The notes under the pieces: model-generated
Seen by the model: only the letters and a program-made list of their open reading frames with translations
Databases searched by the model: none
Told to the model about the DNA's origin: nothing
Position numbers and translations under genes: made by a program
Source: a bacterium
Lineage (GTDB): Bacteria; UBP15; UBA6099
Direction: 5' to 3'
Assembly (NCBI GenBank): GCA_029564595.1
Contig: JAKQPS010000098.1
Span: forward strand, 1-63,694
Length of the DNA: 63,694 bases
In this document: positions 1 through 8,137 of the stretch, piece after piece
Position numbering within the stretch: the stretch's first letter is position 1
How the letters are laid out: each line of letters starts with the position of its first letter

Positions 1-627
1 GCGGGCGCGGAAGGATGTCTCGCGGCGGCGGGGGCGGCGACGGGGTTCAAAAAAGTCGAAACGCCTCTGCCCGGTGTAAGAGTTGAAGTGGTAGATGCCG
101 CCACGAAAATGGTTGTTAAATCCTCGCAGACAGACATGAGCGGCAACATACCTATCTTCAGAATGAGAACGGGGATATGCTCAGAATGCGTTGGCGCGTC
201 GGGCCAGTACATCATCCGGGCAGTGTTTCCAGAGGGGACATGGGATCCGGGAATGTCGGAGATGATGGGGTGCGCGGCGGATTCAGCGCCCGGCGAATGC
301 GCGGTGACGCTGAAGGCCGCGGGCAGTCTCAGCGCGACAACAGATACGACTGTGTCGCCAACCTCAATCCCCGTCGGAAATTCCGGCGGCGGCGGCGAGA
401 TCGGTAATCCCACTTGCCGCCCAACGGTGCATATGGCTAATCTTCAACCTCTTAAATATCGGTTCGGCGCGATTGCGGGCGACTCCCTGTATCACCCCGC
501 TGCCGACTTCAATATGGACGGAAAAGTTTCCATGCAGGACCTCGATGTTTTTAAAAAGAACTATGGCAAATCCGTCCCGGTTTCCGCAAACACGCTTCTC
601 TGCGACCCTCTGTACGACGCGAGATAA
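1..627 (+). CDS. Secreted dockerin-like protein, C-terminal fragment
   Basis: The reading frame is open to the left edge, so this is the 3' part of a longer gene. The stretch around nt 70-170 resembles a repeat of an Ig/SpaA- or carboxypeptidase-regulatory-like beta-sandwich (a V-x-V-x-D-A start followed by a T-D-x-x-G-N turn). The C-terminus carries one EF-hand-like calcium loop at nt 505-540 (DFNMDGKVSMQD), followed by a Y-G-K end as in dockerin type I halves; a second clear loop is not visible. Dockerins dock secreted proteins to cohesins, but no cohesin is seen in the window, so the role could instead be a general surface-protein tail. The gene is followed by about 630 bp of repeat-rich non-coding DNA. 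Confidence 0.7.
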   Translation, partial: AGAEGCLAAAGAATGFKKVETPLPGVRVEVVDAATKMVVKSSQTDMSGNIPIFRMRTGICSECVGASGQYIIRAVFPEGTWDPGMSEMMGCAADSAPGECAVTLKAAGSLSATTDTTVSPTSIPVGNSGGGGEIGNPTCRPTVHMANLQPLKYRFGAIAGDSLYHPAADFNMDGKVSMQDLDVFKKNYGKSVPVSANTLLCDPLYDAR

Positions 628-702
628 CGCGCCGCGCCAGCGTCGCGCGTTTGGGGAAAAGGATAGAAAAAGAAGAAAAAAGAGTAAGAGTAAGAGTTAG
701 AG

Positions 703-870
703 TTAAGGGAAAACTTTTGAAAAAGTTTTCCCTTAAAAACCCTTTCAAAACGTTTCAATGCGCGCGGCGAAGCTGGCGCGTTCGCGCCTTCGCTCCGCCG
801 CGCTCATGGGAAAAGATATTGGGAAAGAGTTTTTAGTGGAATCCTATTCTTAAATGATTTTACATGGGGC
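703..870. repeat. Structured intergenic repeat, copy 1
   Basis: It opens with a perfect 16-bp inverted repeat (703-718 with 721-736), then a shared segment (741-760), a GC-rich imperfect hairpin (about 761-806) and a conserved AT-rich tail ending near 860. Copy 2 at 990-1155 has the same order of parts. Segment 744-760 is also the exact inverted complement of 910-926, so the unit can pair with DNA downstream of it. Confidence 0.7.
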
Positions 871-932
871 GTCGGGAAAGAAGCGCGGCAGCGATTCGCT
901 CCCGACGCCCATTGAAACGTTTTGAAGAGAAT

Positions 933-966
933 CCAAAGAGAAACTTTTTCAAAAGTTTCTCTTTGG
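933..966. repeat. Perfect 16-bp hairpin between the two repeat copies
   Basis: Arms 933-948 and 951-966 are exact complements with a two-base centre. It has the same architecture as the opening hairpins of the flanking repeat copies (an A-rich arm ending in CTTTT) but a different sequence. Confidence 0.75.
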
Positions 967-989
967 CCGCCGGAGGCGCTTTAATGCGG

Positions 990-1155
990 TTAAGGGAAAA
1001 CTTTTAAAAAAGTTTTCCCTTAAAACCCTTTCAAAACATTTCATGCCAGCGCCAAAGTCAGAGCTTCGCTTCTGCCTTTGGCGCGTATCATGTGAAAAGT
1101 TGTTGGGAAAGGGATTTCATGAGGAATCTTGTTCATAAATGATTATCACAAGAAA
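990..1155. repeat. Structured intergenic repeat, copy 2
   Basis: Second copy of the unit at 703-870. The 16-bp arms are 990-1005 and 1008-1023. The middle hairpin differs in sequence from copy 1 (GCGCCAAAG pairing with CTTTGGCGC) but keeps its place and pairing, and the AT-rich tail is again recognisable. Confidence 0.7.
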
Positions 1156-1258
1156 AGAATTGTAGCGGCTACCCGGCGGGTCGCCCGGTTGGCAGAGCGG
1201 GCAAAAGGGACGATCGTTCAAAAGGAGAAATGTTTTAATATTTCCATAGCCGCAACCT

Positions 1259-2293
1259 TCAGGTAATATCCTGAATGACGTTTTTCACTTTGGGGTCTGC
1301 GGAGCGTCCGGCGAATTCCACGTGCGCAGCGTTCCGGCTCTCTATCGAGTCTATTTCAGACCAGCCGTCGAATATGTGTTTCCTTTTGAAGAATGTAAGA
1401 CGCGCGCTGGCGACTTCAGTGTTGTGGCAGTAGCTAGGCTCCCCGTCGGGGTCTGAGTAGTCCGCCCGTATCATGTCAGAGTCCCCGCAGGTTATCTGGC
1501 CTTTCACCATGCGGACGGCGTCCTTTGCCGAGAACGCCCAGCGGCCTGTTGTAAATTCCCCTTTGCATCCGACAATCGCGGACGCCAACTCGGTGAACCG
1601 GTACTCTTCGCCCGCATGTTTGAAATAAAGCACGGAGATAGGCGGCAGGGAGACGCCCGCTTTTTTCAGATGAACCGTCAGCCCCTCGAAGACGCTGTCA
1701 GGATGGCCGTCGAACGCGTTGCAGTGTCCCCACGCCCATCGCCGCGCGTGTTTGCGGCCCCAAAGATGCGTCTGACATCCGGGATCGTTTTTGAACTCGA
1801 ACCGCCTGCCGTTTGCCACGATAACCCCGGTGAACTTCGCCGCCAACGCTGGGCTTAACACCGTCGTGTCCGCGATATCCTTTTTGTAAAACATCTCCGG
1901 AAGGTGAAGGTGAGGCTTGGCGTTGACGGAGTATTCGAGATCCCATGACGCCTCTCGTCCGCTCCCTGACATTGATCCGCGCAACCTGCCATTTTCGAGC
2001 GAGCAGCCGCCGAGCGACAGTTTGAAAGGGGCGTCCGTTCGTTCGAGAGCGGCCGCGTCGAACTTCTTTTTGATCCCAAAGTTGTCGTCCGGCGACTTCG
2101 AGTCGAACATTGAGAACCACATCTGCGCATACGCCCCCCGCTCGTCGTCCAGCGGCGCGTTCATCGTGTGCCGTATCCAGAAGCCGCATCCGCTTTCAAG
2201 ATGGTTGAACGTCAGGTAGTAAACCTCATAGTGGCCTTTGCCTCCGCTCCACCTCATCCTGTTTGCATTGTCCAATTCAGTCGCCTGCGGCAT
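1259..2293 (-). CDS. Putative lipocalin-like protein (CrtC/AttH/DUF7064 type)
   Basis: A soluble 344-residue protein with no signal peptide and no membrane segment. An aromatic-rich N-terminal beta region (residues 14-60) and a central motif QTHLWG (174-179) followed by W-x-W-G-H-C recall the double-lipocalin fold of carotenoid hydratase CrtC, AttH and tocopherol cyclase-like proteins; proteins with W-G-H-C-N near the middle are usually annotated as DUF7064-type. The substrate would be a hydrophobic small molecule, but that is inference from the fold. Start chosen at ATG because GGAGG lies eight bases upstream. It stands alone, with no carotenoid gene nearby. Confidence 0.5.
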   Translation of the reverse strand: MPQATELDNANRMRWSGGKGHYEVYYLTFNHLESGCGFWIRHTMNAPLDDERGAYAQMWFSMFDSKSPDDNFGIKKKFDAAALERTDAPFKLSLGGCSLENGRLRGSMSGSGREASWDLEYSVNAKPHLHLPEMFYKKDIADTTVLSPALAAKFTGVIVANGRRFEFKNDPGCQTHLWGRKHARRWAWGHCNAFDGHPDSVFEGLTVHLKKAGVSLPPISVLYFKHAGEEYRFTELASAIVGCKGEFTTGRWAFSAKDAVRMVKGQITCGDSDMIRADYSDPDGEPSYCHNTEVASARLTFFKRKHIFDGWSEIDSIESRNAAHVEFAGRSADPKVKNVIQDIT

Positions 2294-2792
2294 AGCGGTT
2301 CCTCCGAATAATCTGCGCGCGACACAGCGCCGCGCTCATATCATTGCGGTTTCATTATACCATGCATTAGTTGCCGCGCGCATCGCCCGGAACCGTTTAA
2401 CCGCGATTGTCGCTGAAGTGCTCATGATCCTTTTGTGGATTAGTTTTCAATAACAATGTATCTGAACCCAAAATGAGGAAATATTGTCATAGTTGTGAAA
2501 TATCTTATTGCGCAAAACACAATGCGCGATTATTAACATGCCGCTGCTCACATAACTTTGGGATGTTAAAAATTATGTTTGTTATCTCGGAGACCGGGTA
2601 ATTGGACATACGGGCCGGGGGTTTTTAGACAAAAAAAAAGGAGCCCTTTCTATTATTTGAGTTGAAGTCAGGGCTCAAGCAACACCAAAGAGAACATAAA
2701 CCAGTCGATATCAGTGTACGCCTTTATAGCAACCATGTCAATCCGGCCTGAAAAATATTTATTTGTCAGGCAAAAGCCCTTTGTTAAAAGGG
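2294..2792. other. Gene-free stretch, AT-rich
   Basis: No gene seen. It contains a minus-strand terminator (2631-2676) and a weak hairpin CCCTTT/AAAGGG at 2777-2792 just beyond the endonuclease gene. The rest (2294-2630) has no recognisable feature. Confidence 0.6.
2631..2676 (-). terminator. Intrinsic terminator of the endonuclease operon
   Basis: On the minus strand GAGCCCT (2676-2670) pairs with AGGGCTC (2647-2641) and is followed by an uninterrupted run of nine T (2639-2631). The loop is long (22 bases). It lies about 115 bp past the stop of the minus-strand gene ending at 2793. Confidence 0.6.
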
Positions 2793-3662
2793 TTATTTAG
2801 CCGACCGTGGGCCGATTCTGAGCGCGCGGTATTTTTTTTGAAACAGAAGGGCGTCGTCCTCAAGGGCCGGACTTTCACAAATGACCCTGCCGCGCGCGCC
2901 GCACGCTTTAAGAGCGCGAAGAGCAGCCGCGTAATCGAACGCCGATTCTTGCGCCGCAACATGCCGGGTTTCGCCCGCCGCAGAGTGTTCTATGCCTGAA
3001 AGATGGATGTGAAGGTCTTCCAGCGCGCCGCTGCCTAGGATGTCGCCGATCTCGTCGAGCAACCGCCGGAAATCGTCGAAACTGTTCGCCGCGCCCGCGT
3101 CCCTCGCGTAGAAATGAGACAGGTCCAAACAGGGGGCCACGCCCTCCACTTCGAGGCTCATTCGTATAAGCTCATGCGGGCTGCCGAACTGAGAGCGTTT
3201 CCCGGTGAGTTCCGGTCGAAGGGAGACCCCGCTGAGTTTTTCGGCATCGAGCGCGCGGCGAATGCGTTTCAACTGTTTTTTCACTGCTTTGAATGTGGAT
3301 TCCGGCGGGTCGCCGCCGAAAAACGCCGCGTGGAACACCACCCGGTCTCCGCCGCACGCCGCCGCCGCGCGCGCCGAATCCAGTATCCGTTTCACGCTCG
3401 CCTCCACCTTGTCAGGCTCTTTTGAATTGAGGTTGACGTAGTAGGGGGCGTGCGCGCTCAGGGCCAACCCGGTCTCCTGCGCCGCCTGCCGCGCCGCCTC
3501 CGCCGCTTCCGGCGTCGTCCTCACTCCGTAAACATGCTCGATCTCCATGCACCCCAGACCAAGCTCCGCGAGCCTCCTAATGCCTCCCGCCACACCGCTG
3601 CCTGACGCCGAACGCGGTATCCCTCCGGTTCCGAACAGCAACCCTCCGCCGCGCGCCGTCAC
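2793..3662 (-). CDS. Endonuclease IV-like AP endonuclease / TIM-barrel protein
   Basis: Xylose-isomerase-like TIM barrel of endonuclease IV (Nfo) size, 289 residues. Metal-ligand motifs known from Nfo can be followed in order: His71 (HAPYYVNL), His111, Glu151 (PELTG), Asp180 and His183 (CLDLSH), an H-I-H-L-S-G segment, and a late C-E-S-P glutamate. Nfo cleaves DNA at abasic sites with three zinc ions. I chose the GTG at 3662 because its GTGA overlaps the stop of the upstream gene by four bases, while the longer frame would run through that gene. Sequence is diverged from classical Nfo, so a sugar-isomerase-like role cannot be excluded. Confidence 0.75.
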   Translation of the reverse strand: MTARGGGLLFGTGGIPRSASGSGVAGGIRRLAELGLGCMEIEHVYGVRTTPEAAEAARQAAQETGLALSAHAPYYVNLNSKEPDKVEASVKRILDSARAAAACGGDRVVFHAAFFGGDPPESTFKAVKKQLKRIRRALDAEKLSGVSLRPELTGKRSQFGSPHELIRMSLEVEGVAPCLDLSHFYARDAGAANSFDDFRRLLDEIGDILGSGALEDLHIHLSGIEHSAAGETRHVAAQESAFDYAAALRALKACGARGRVICESPALEDDALLFQKKYRALRIGPRSAK

Positions 3663-3964
3663 GTCCTGATTTCTTTCCCGGCCTTGCGCCTGACGGACTC
3701 CACCTTGCCTTCGAGCCGCTTCTTGGCCCCCTTGCGGTCGTCGATGGTTATCGATGTCAGAACCCTCGGCGACCCTTTGCGGACCAGCGCGTGGCATTTG
3801 CCGATTAGCTCTATAACAGCCTTCCAGTCCCCCTCGACGATAGTCCCCATCGCCGTCAGCTTGTAGTCCAGCCCGCTCGCGTCCACCATCCTTATCACCT
3901 TCGCAACAGTCGGGCTTATGCTCTCTCCCTCCCCAATCGGAACAATCGTAAACGTCGCCAGCAT
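3659..3964 (-). CDS. MTH1187 family thiamine-binding protein (UPF0045)
   Basis: A 101-residue protein with the MTH1187/YkoF-type ferredoxin-like fold: an N-terminal strand ATFTIVPIGEGESISP, the L-T-A-M-G-T motif near residue 40, and the W-K-A-V helix. Members form tetramers and bind thiamine or related small molecules; the physiological role is not well defined. A clear AGGAGG precedes the ATG. It is translationally coupled to the endonuclease IV-like gene downstream through a GTGA overlap. Confidence 0.85.
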   Translation of the reverse strand: MLATFTIVPIGEGESISPTVAKVIRMVDASGLDYKLTAMGTIVEGDWKAVIELIGKCHALVRKGSPRVLTSITIDDRKGAKKRLEGKVESVRRKAGKEIRT

Positions 3965-4184
3965 AAAAACCTCCTATAAGAAAACATCAAGCATAAGTAT
4001 AAAAACCTTGCCGCTAATACAAAACTGCTCGCTCAAAAAATGCCATCCTCCCCGCGCCTTAATCAAAGCTGCGTCGGAAAGCCGCGCCGGGGATTTCAAG
4101 CTATAATGTGAACAGCGACAACGCGAGATTCGGGCGCAGGCGCGCGTCGGCGAAAAACGCGGAGCGTAAGGAGCGGTTATCATT

Positions 4185-5171
4185 ATGAAAGCATTGGTGA
4201 CGGGCGGCAGCGGTTTTCTCGGCTCCAACATCGTCAAACATCTCGCAGAGCAGGGACACGAAGCGCGCGTCCTGCTCCGGAACACGTCGTCCACAAAAGC
4301 CCTCGAAGGCCTTGATTACGAGAAGGCGTTCGGCGACATCACGGACGCGGAGTCGCTTGCTCCGGCGATGAAAGGCGTTGACTGGGTCTTCCACACCGCC
4401 GCCTCCGTAAGCATGTGGAAAGGGAGTTGGAAGCGGTCTCACGAAATCAACGCGGGCGGAACGCGGAACATGGTCGAAGCGGCGCTGAAGGCCGGCGTGA
4501 AGCGCTTCATCCACACAAGCTCGATATCCGCTCTGGGAATTCCCAAGGACGGGGAGGTCGGAGACGAAACGCTCGAATGGACGCTGCCGTTCGACTTCGC
4601 TTACAACCATTCCAAGCGGGAGGCGGAAAAAGAAGTCTTGAAAGGCGCGCGGCAGGGGCTTCAGGCGGTCATCCTCAATCCCGGCATGATCCTCGGAGAG
4701 CGGGACGTGAACCTCAACGGAGGAAGCATGCTGCTGGACATCCGCAACGGGAACATTCCAATCTGTCCGCCGGGCGGAAACGGAGTCTGCGACGCGGACT
4801 CGGTTGCGAAAGCGCACATCGCGGCGGCCGAGCGCGGGGCGGTGGGCGAGCGGCACATTGTCGCGGGCGTCAACGCCACTTTTAGGGATATTTTCGAAAC
4901 TGTCGCGGAAGTGGTCGGCGGCAGAGCTCCCTCGCTGCGCGCTCCAGCGGAACTGGCACATATCATCGGTAAAACATGCGACTTCTTCTCGACATTCACA
5001 AAGAAAGAGCCGGACATCACATTCGACAAAGCGTTCTGGAGTTCGTGCCGCAACTATTACTCAAGCAGAAAAGCGCAGGAACTGCTCGGATTCGAAATCA
5101 CGCCGATAAAAGTCTCAGTCGAAAAGTGTTACGACTGGTATCTCAAACAAGGCATCATGAAACCTGCATAG
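4185..5171 (+). CDS. NAD-dependent epimerase/dehydratase (extended SDR, HpnA-like)
   Basis: An extended short-chain dehydrogenase of 328 residues. The NAD(P) site is the glycine-rich GGSGFLGSN at residues 7-15; the catalytic triad is Ser near 112, Tyr140 and Lys144 (YNHSK). Full-length similarity in style is to dihydroflavonol-4-reductase/HpnA proteins that act on sugar or terpenoid substrates. No hopanoid genes are adjacent, so the substrate is open. AGGAG lies upstream of the ATG, and a TATAAT at 4102-4107 is a reasonable -10 element. It is transcribed alone and divergently from the thiamine-binding gene. Confidence 0.85.
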   Translation: MKALVTGGSGFLGSNIVKHLAEQGHEARVLLRNTSSTKALEGLDYEKAFGDITDAESLAPAMKGVDWVFHTAASVSMWKGSWKRSHEINAGGTRNMVEAALKAGVKRFIHTSSISALGIPKDGEVGDETLEWTLPFDFAYNHSKREAEKEVLKGARQGLQAVILNPGMILGERDVNLNGGSMLLDIRNGNIPICPPGGNGVCDADSVAKAHIAAAERGAVGERHIVAGVNATFRDIFETVAEVVGGRAPSLRAPAELAHIIGKTCDFFSTFTKKEPDITFDKAFWSSCRNYYSSRKAQELLGFEITPIKVSVEKCYDWYLKQGIMKPA

Positions 5172-5521
5172 CAAATAGCGCGCGACATTCTCGAATGGAA
5201 GTTGCGCAAAGTCGTTTTCGCACAATTGGCGTTTTCAAGGCAAAGAATCAGGCGATATACGCGCTAATAGCCTGTTCGATTCGGCGCGTTTGCGCCATGC
5301 TTATGCGCTTTATTTATCTCGAATTCGGAATTCGGATTCGAAAGCAAAGTTGTTCAGAGCGGAACGAAAGTCGCGTTTTTGCGGCTAATAGGACATAGGG
5401 TTCATGAGAAAAAGAGTGTCGCGCTAAAAATCGCTTTCAGGGTGTTGAAGCAGTTCGCCGCTGCGAACAATCGCCCCGGTTCGTCGGCTATATCGACGAA
5501 TCCGGATTTGTTCCGTATGGT
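5172..5521. other. Gene-free stretch
   Basis: Convergent intergenic region. Apart from the dispersed repeat copy at 5443-5505 and a palindromic GAATTCGGAATTC near 5323, I see nothing recognisable. Confidence 0.55.
5443..5505 (-). repeat. Dispersed intergenic repeat, family R1, inverted copy
   Basis: The reverse complement matches 10575-10636 over about 60 bp with few mismatches and the start of 60756-60810. It contains the inner inverted repeat ATTCGTCG/CGACGAA. Confidence 0.8.
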
Positions 5522-6805
5522 TTATTTTTCAATAGGGGCGGGGGGAGAGAATTCCATTGACAACGATTTTGCCATCAAACGCATCTTCTTAATATCTTTC
5601 TCGCTCAGTTCCATAACGCTGCGCAGTTCGTGAGGCGGCATCGGATCGGCGTCAATATTAAACTTTTCCTTTTTCTCGAAAAGATGAGTGTTGGGTATTA
5701 CGGCCAGATTGAACATCTGCAAATAAAGAGGGTCGAGTTTGGCTGCCTCGGCAATAGCGCGCGCCACTGTAAAAATGTTGTCTCCGGGAAGGCCGAGTAT
5801 AATCATTATGAAATACTGAAAACGCCACTTGGCCACAATATTCCTTACGCTTTCGATTTTTGTGACTCGGCGGTTAAGCTTAAGAGCCGCAGGGCAAAGG
5901 CTCTGAATTCCCAAGCCGAGCACGAACTTTGATTTGTCCGGCACGACCTCGTCGAGCAGCCCGAAAAATTCATCATCATCGTTGTTGGAGTCGATTGTGA
6001 GAATGTCTGATATTGTGATGTCGTGGCCCATATCGCGGTATTTTTTTATCAGTCGAAGAGTCTGGACGCCGAAATTTTTGAAGTTCAGGTAAGACCCCGC
6101 GAACAATCCTATGTCCGAGCGGTTCTCTATGCAGAACAGTATCTCCTCTTCTATTCTTTCGATTGACATGTGGCGGTATGGAGCTTTCGCCGCGACGCAA
6201 TAGCTGCAACTGTTTGTGCAACCCCGGCTGTATTCAATGTGCATTATGGGCGTCGCAGGGAGAATGCCTGTTTTGTATGGCGACGGTATGTCGTCGAGAT
6301 TCGCAAGCGGTTCTTGCGGAGGATTGACCACTATTCTGCCGCCGCGCCTGTATGCTATGCCTCGCGCGTTCTTCCATGTGTCTCCATTCAGCGCCGATTC
6401 AAGAATCTCTTTTAATATATACTCCCCTTCGCCTATGGCTATCGCGTCCATCTCGGCGGATAGTTCCAGCAAGCCGGGATGGGCTTCGGGGCCGCCTGTT
6501 ATTATTAGCGCGTCTTTTGCCGCATTCCTTATGTCAGGAAGCGCTTCAAGATAACTCTCAAGGTTCCACATGTAGCAGGAAAGGCCTATCACGCAAGGCT
6601 TGCTTTTCTTGATTTCCTGAAGAAGTTCCTCGCGATTGTATTCGTGGCAAACCGAAGTGAAAAGCGAAATATCGTAATTGCGGTTGATGCTTTCATGTTT
6701 ATCGCAATAAGCTTTGAGAAAAGCTGTGGAAAGGGGCGGATAGTTGCCAAGCTCATCCATCTGCCTGAGGATATTGACCAGAATTACTTTTTTTCTTCTA
6801 TTCAT
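5522..6805 (-). CDS. B12-binding-domain radical SAM protein (copy 2)
   Basis: 427 residues. The N-terminal Rossmann-like region (about 1-135) has the GGPEAHPG and I-G-E-G-E motifs of cobalamin-binding-domain radical SAM proteins (class B type, as in P-methylases, HpnP and BchE); the radical SAM barrel starts near 185 with CTNSCSYC (Cys196, 200, 203) binding the [4Fe-4S]-SAM cluster. Such enzymes usually methylate or cyclise unactivated carbons. It starts four bases after the stop of the small radical SAM gene and is a clear paralogue of the gene at 8138-9481. No precursor peptide is visible nearby. Product is unknown. Confidence 0.85.
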   Translation of the reverse strand: MNRRKKVILVNILRQMDELGNYPPLSTAFLKAYCDKHESINRNYDISLFTSVCHEYNREELLQEIKKSKPCVIGLSCYMWNLESYLEALPDIRNAAKDALIITGGPEAHPGLLELSAEMDAIAIGEGEYILKEILESALNGDTWKNARGIAYRRGGRIVVNPPQEPLANLDDIPSPYKTGILPATPIMHIEYSRGCTNSCSYCVAAKAPYRHMSIERIEEEILFCIENRSDIGLFAGSYLNFKNFGVQTLRLIKKYRDMGHDITISDILTIDSNNDDDEFFGLLDEVVPDKSKFVLGLGIQSLCPAALKLNRRVTKIESVRNIVAKWRFQYFIMIILGLPGDNIFTVARAIAEAAKLDPLYLQMFNLAVIPNTHLFEKKEKFNIDADPMPPHELRSVMELSEKDIKKMRLMAKSLSMEFSPPAPIEK

Positions 6806-6809
6806 ATCG

Positions 6810-7739
6810 TTAAAGCCGCGCCACAGGCATTATTGATGGTCGCTCTTCGGGGATGATCGAGTGAAAAAACATTATATGGTCTAGATTCTTTGGTTTGCTC
6901 TCAGAAGTAATAGGCGACCACCGCCTTTTGTCGGCAATCGTCTCCGGTATGCCTCCGCATACGGAGAACAAAACGCATCTGTCGCACACGCTAGGAATAA
7001 AAACATTTCCCGGAATATATCTTTCTAATCTGTAAGCGTCGCCGCAATGTTCTTCGAAATCTCTCATCGCGCATATCGGAAGGCCTTTAATAATCGCCCA
7101 TGTACCGTTCTCAACAGCCAAATCAACGCATTTGCGCGCGATAGATATGGCCTCGTCAGAGAGACAGTCCGAGTAATTGAAATTAATGATGAGTCTTGGA
7201 ATATCGCTCATTGTGATGAACGCGATTGTTTCTTCCAGCGTCGGCAGCGTCAGGGAATGCGCGAATGTGTCCACCGCAAAGAAATAATCACATCGCAAAG
7301 AATCCACGGATGGCGTATTCTTAGCGTTTTGCATGTTAGCGAGGTTCTCGAATCCTTTTATCGCATATTTGAGAGTATTGGTTCTTGTTATCGTCTCATG
7401 CGCACTGGGGTCGGTCGTGAAAAATTTCATATATATGATTTTTAAGCCGCTATTGAAAGCTGACTCGACAACGTTCCTGTAAGCAAAAATCGCTCCGTTC
7501 GTGTTGTATTTGACGCGTCTGAACCGGTTGCCGGCAAAATCGACAATTTCAAGCGCGTCTTTTCTGGCAAAAAACTCGCCGCCCGCAAATTCTATGCTTT
7601 CAGATTCCGGCATAGCGCCAAGCAGCGATTTTAATGCCTTTGTGTCCAAGTATTCGGAGGTCGTTTTTTTGCGTTCACAGAAAAGGCAATTGAAATTACA
7701 TGGCGTCCCCGTATCGACAGGCTTGTAATTTATGAACAC
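6810..7739 (-). CDS. Small radical SAM protein with C-terminal cysteine cluster (copy 2)
   Basis: 309 residues. The [4Fe-4S]-SAM motif CNFNCLFC is unusually near the N-terminus (Cys14, 18, 21), so there is no leader-binding RRE domain. G-G-E at about residue 53 is the SAM-binding motif. The C-terminal third has five cysteines spaced C-x8-C-x19-C-x2-C-x5-C, the same as in the paralogue at 9495-10403, suggesting an auxiliary Fe-S cluster of SPASM-like or shorter type. The start is GTG, preceded by GGTGAG. It is paired with the B12 radical SAM gene four bases downstream. Substrate unknown. Confidence 0.8.
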   Translation of the reverse strand: MFINYKPVDTGTPCNFNCLFCERKKTTSEYLDTKALKSLLGAMPESESIEFAGGEFFARKDALEIVDFAGNRFRRVKYNTNGAIFAYRNVVESAFNSGLKIIYMKFFTTDPSAHETITRTNTLKYAIKGFENLANMQNAKNTPSVDSLRCDYFFAVDTFAHSLTLPTLEETIAFITMSDIPRLIINFNYSDCLSDEAISIARKCVDLAVENGTWAIIKGLPICAMRDFEEHCGDAYRLERYIPGNVFIPSVCDRCVLFSVCGGIPETIADKRRWSPITSESKPKNLDHIMFFHSIIPEERPSIMPVARL

Positions 7740-8137
7740 TTTCTCACCCCGAACGAAGCTCTGGTTGATCGACGATGGAATGCCTTGACGTAAAAATCGA
7801 GAGCGAGACTCTTTAGAAAAGCGGTCGACATTCCGATTTGAATATTAAATGAAACAAATGCGTTTGTAAATGAAGGAAGATGTCGACAGCATGAGTTGAA
7901 TTGCCGCTTATCAAGCGCTTTTCGCGTCGATTGCCGAGTTGATAATCAAACAAAGAAGCGAAGCTCCGCCGAACGCTTTTGTGTTTTATGCGATGTCCGG
8001 CGCCTAATAAGAAAGCTCGCGATGCAGACGCTTCGCTGAAGCTTGCCGCGAGCCATATAGCGCGGGCAGCCCGGATAGCAACGCCAAGTACGCAACAGCC
8101 GACAATCGGTTGCGCTCGCATATATGCGACTTTGAAA
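7740..8137. other. Spacer between the two radical SAM modules
   Basis: About 400 bp without a convincing gene. A 102-codon minus-strand frame (7813-8121) exists but has no ribosome site, biased composition and no recognisable domain. No short precursor-like peptide with a good ribosome site was found by eye. Confidence 0.5.

Larger units (their letters stand above)
628..1258. other. Gene-free stretch with hairpin repeats
   Basis: No plausible gene is seen. The stretch holds two diverged copies of a ~160-bp structured unit and a third strong hairpin between them. The first part (655-700) is a purine-rich low-complexity run. Confidence 0.7.

Noticed and set aside
4101-4961. 286-codon minus-strand frame over the SDR gene
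   Set aside because: The sense strand encodes a complete SDR with all catalytic motifs; the antisense product shows no domain.
7813-8121. 102-codon minus-strand frame between the radical SAM modules
   Set aside because: No ribosome site, no recognisable domain; composition resembles non-coding sequence.
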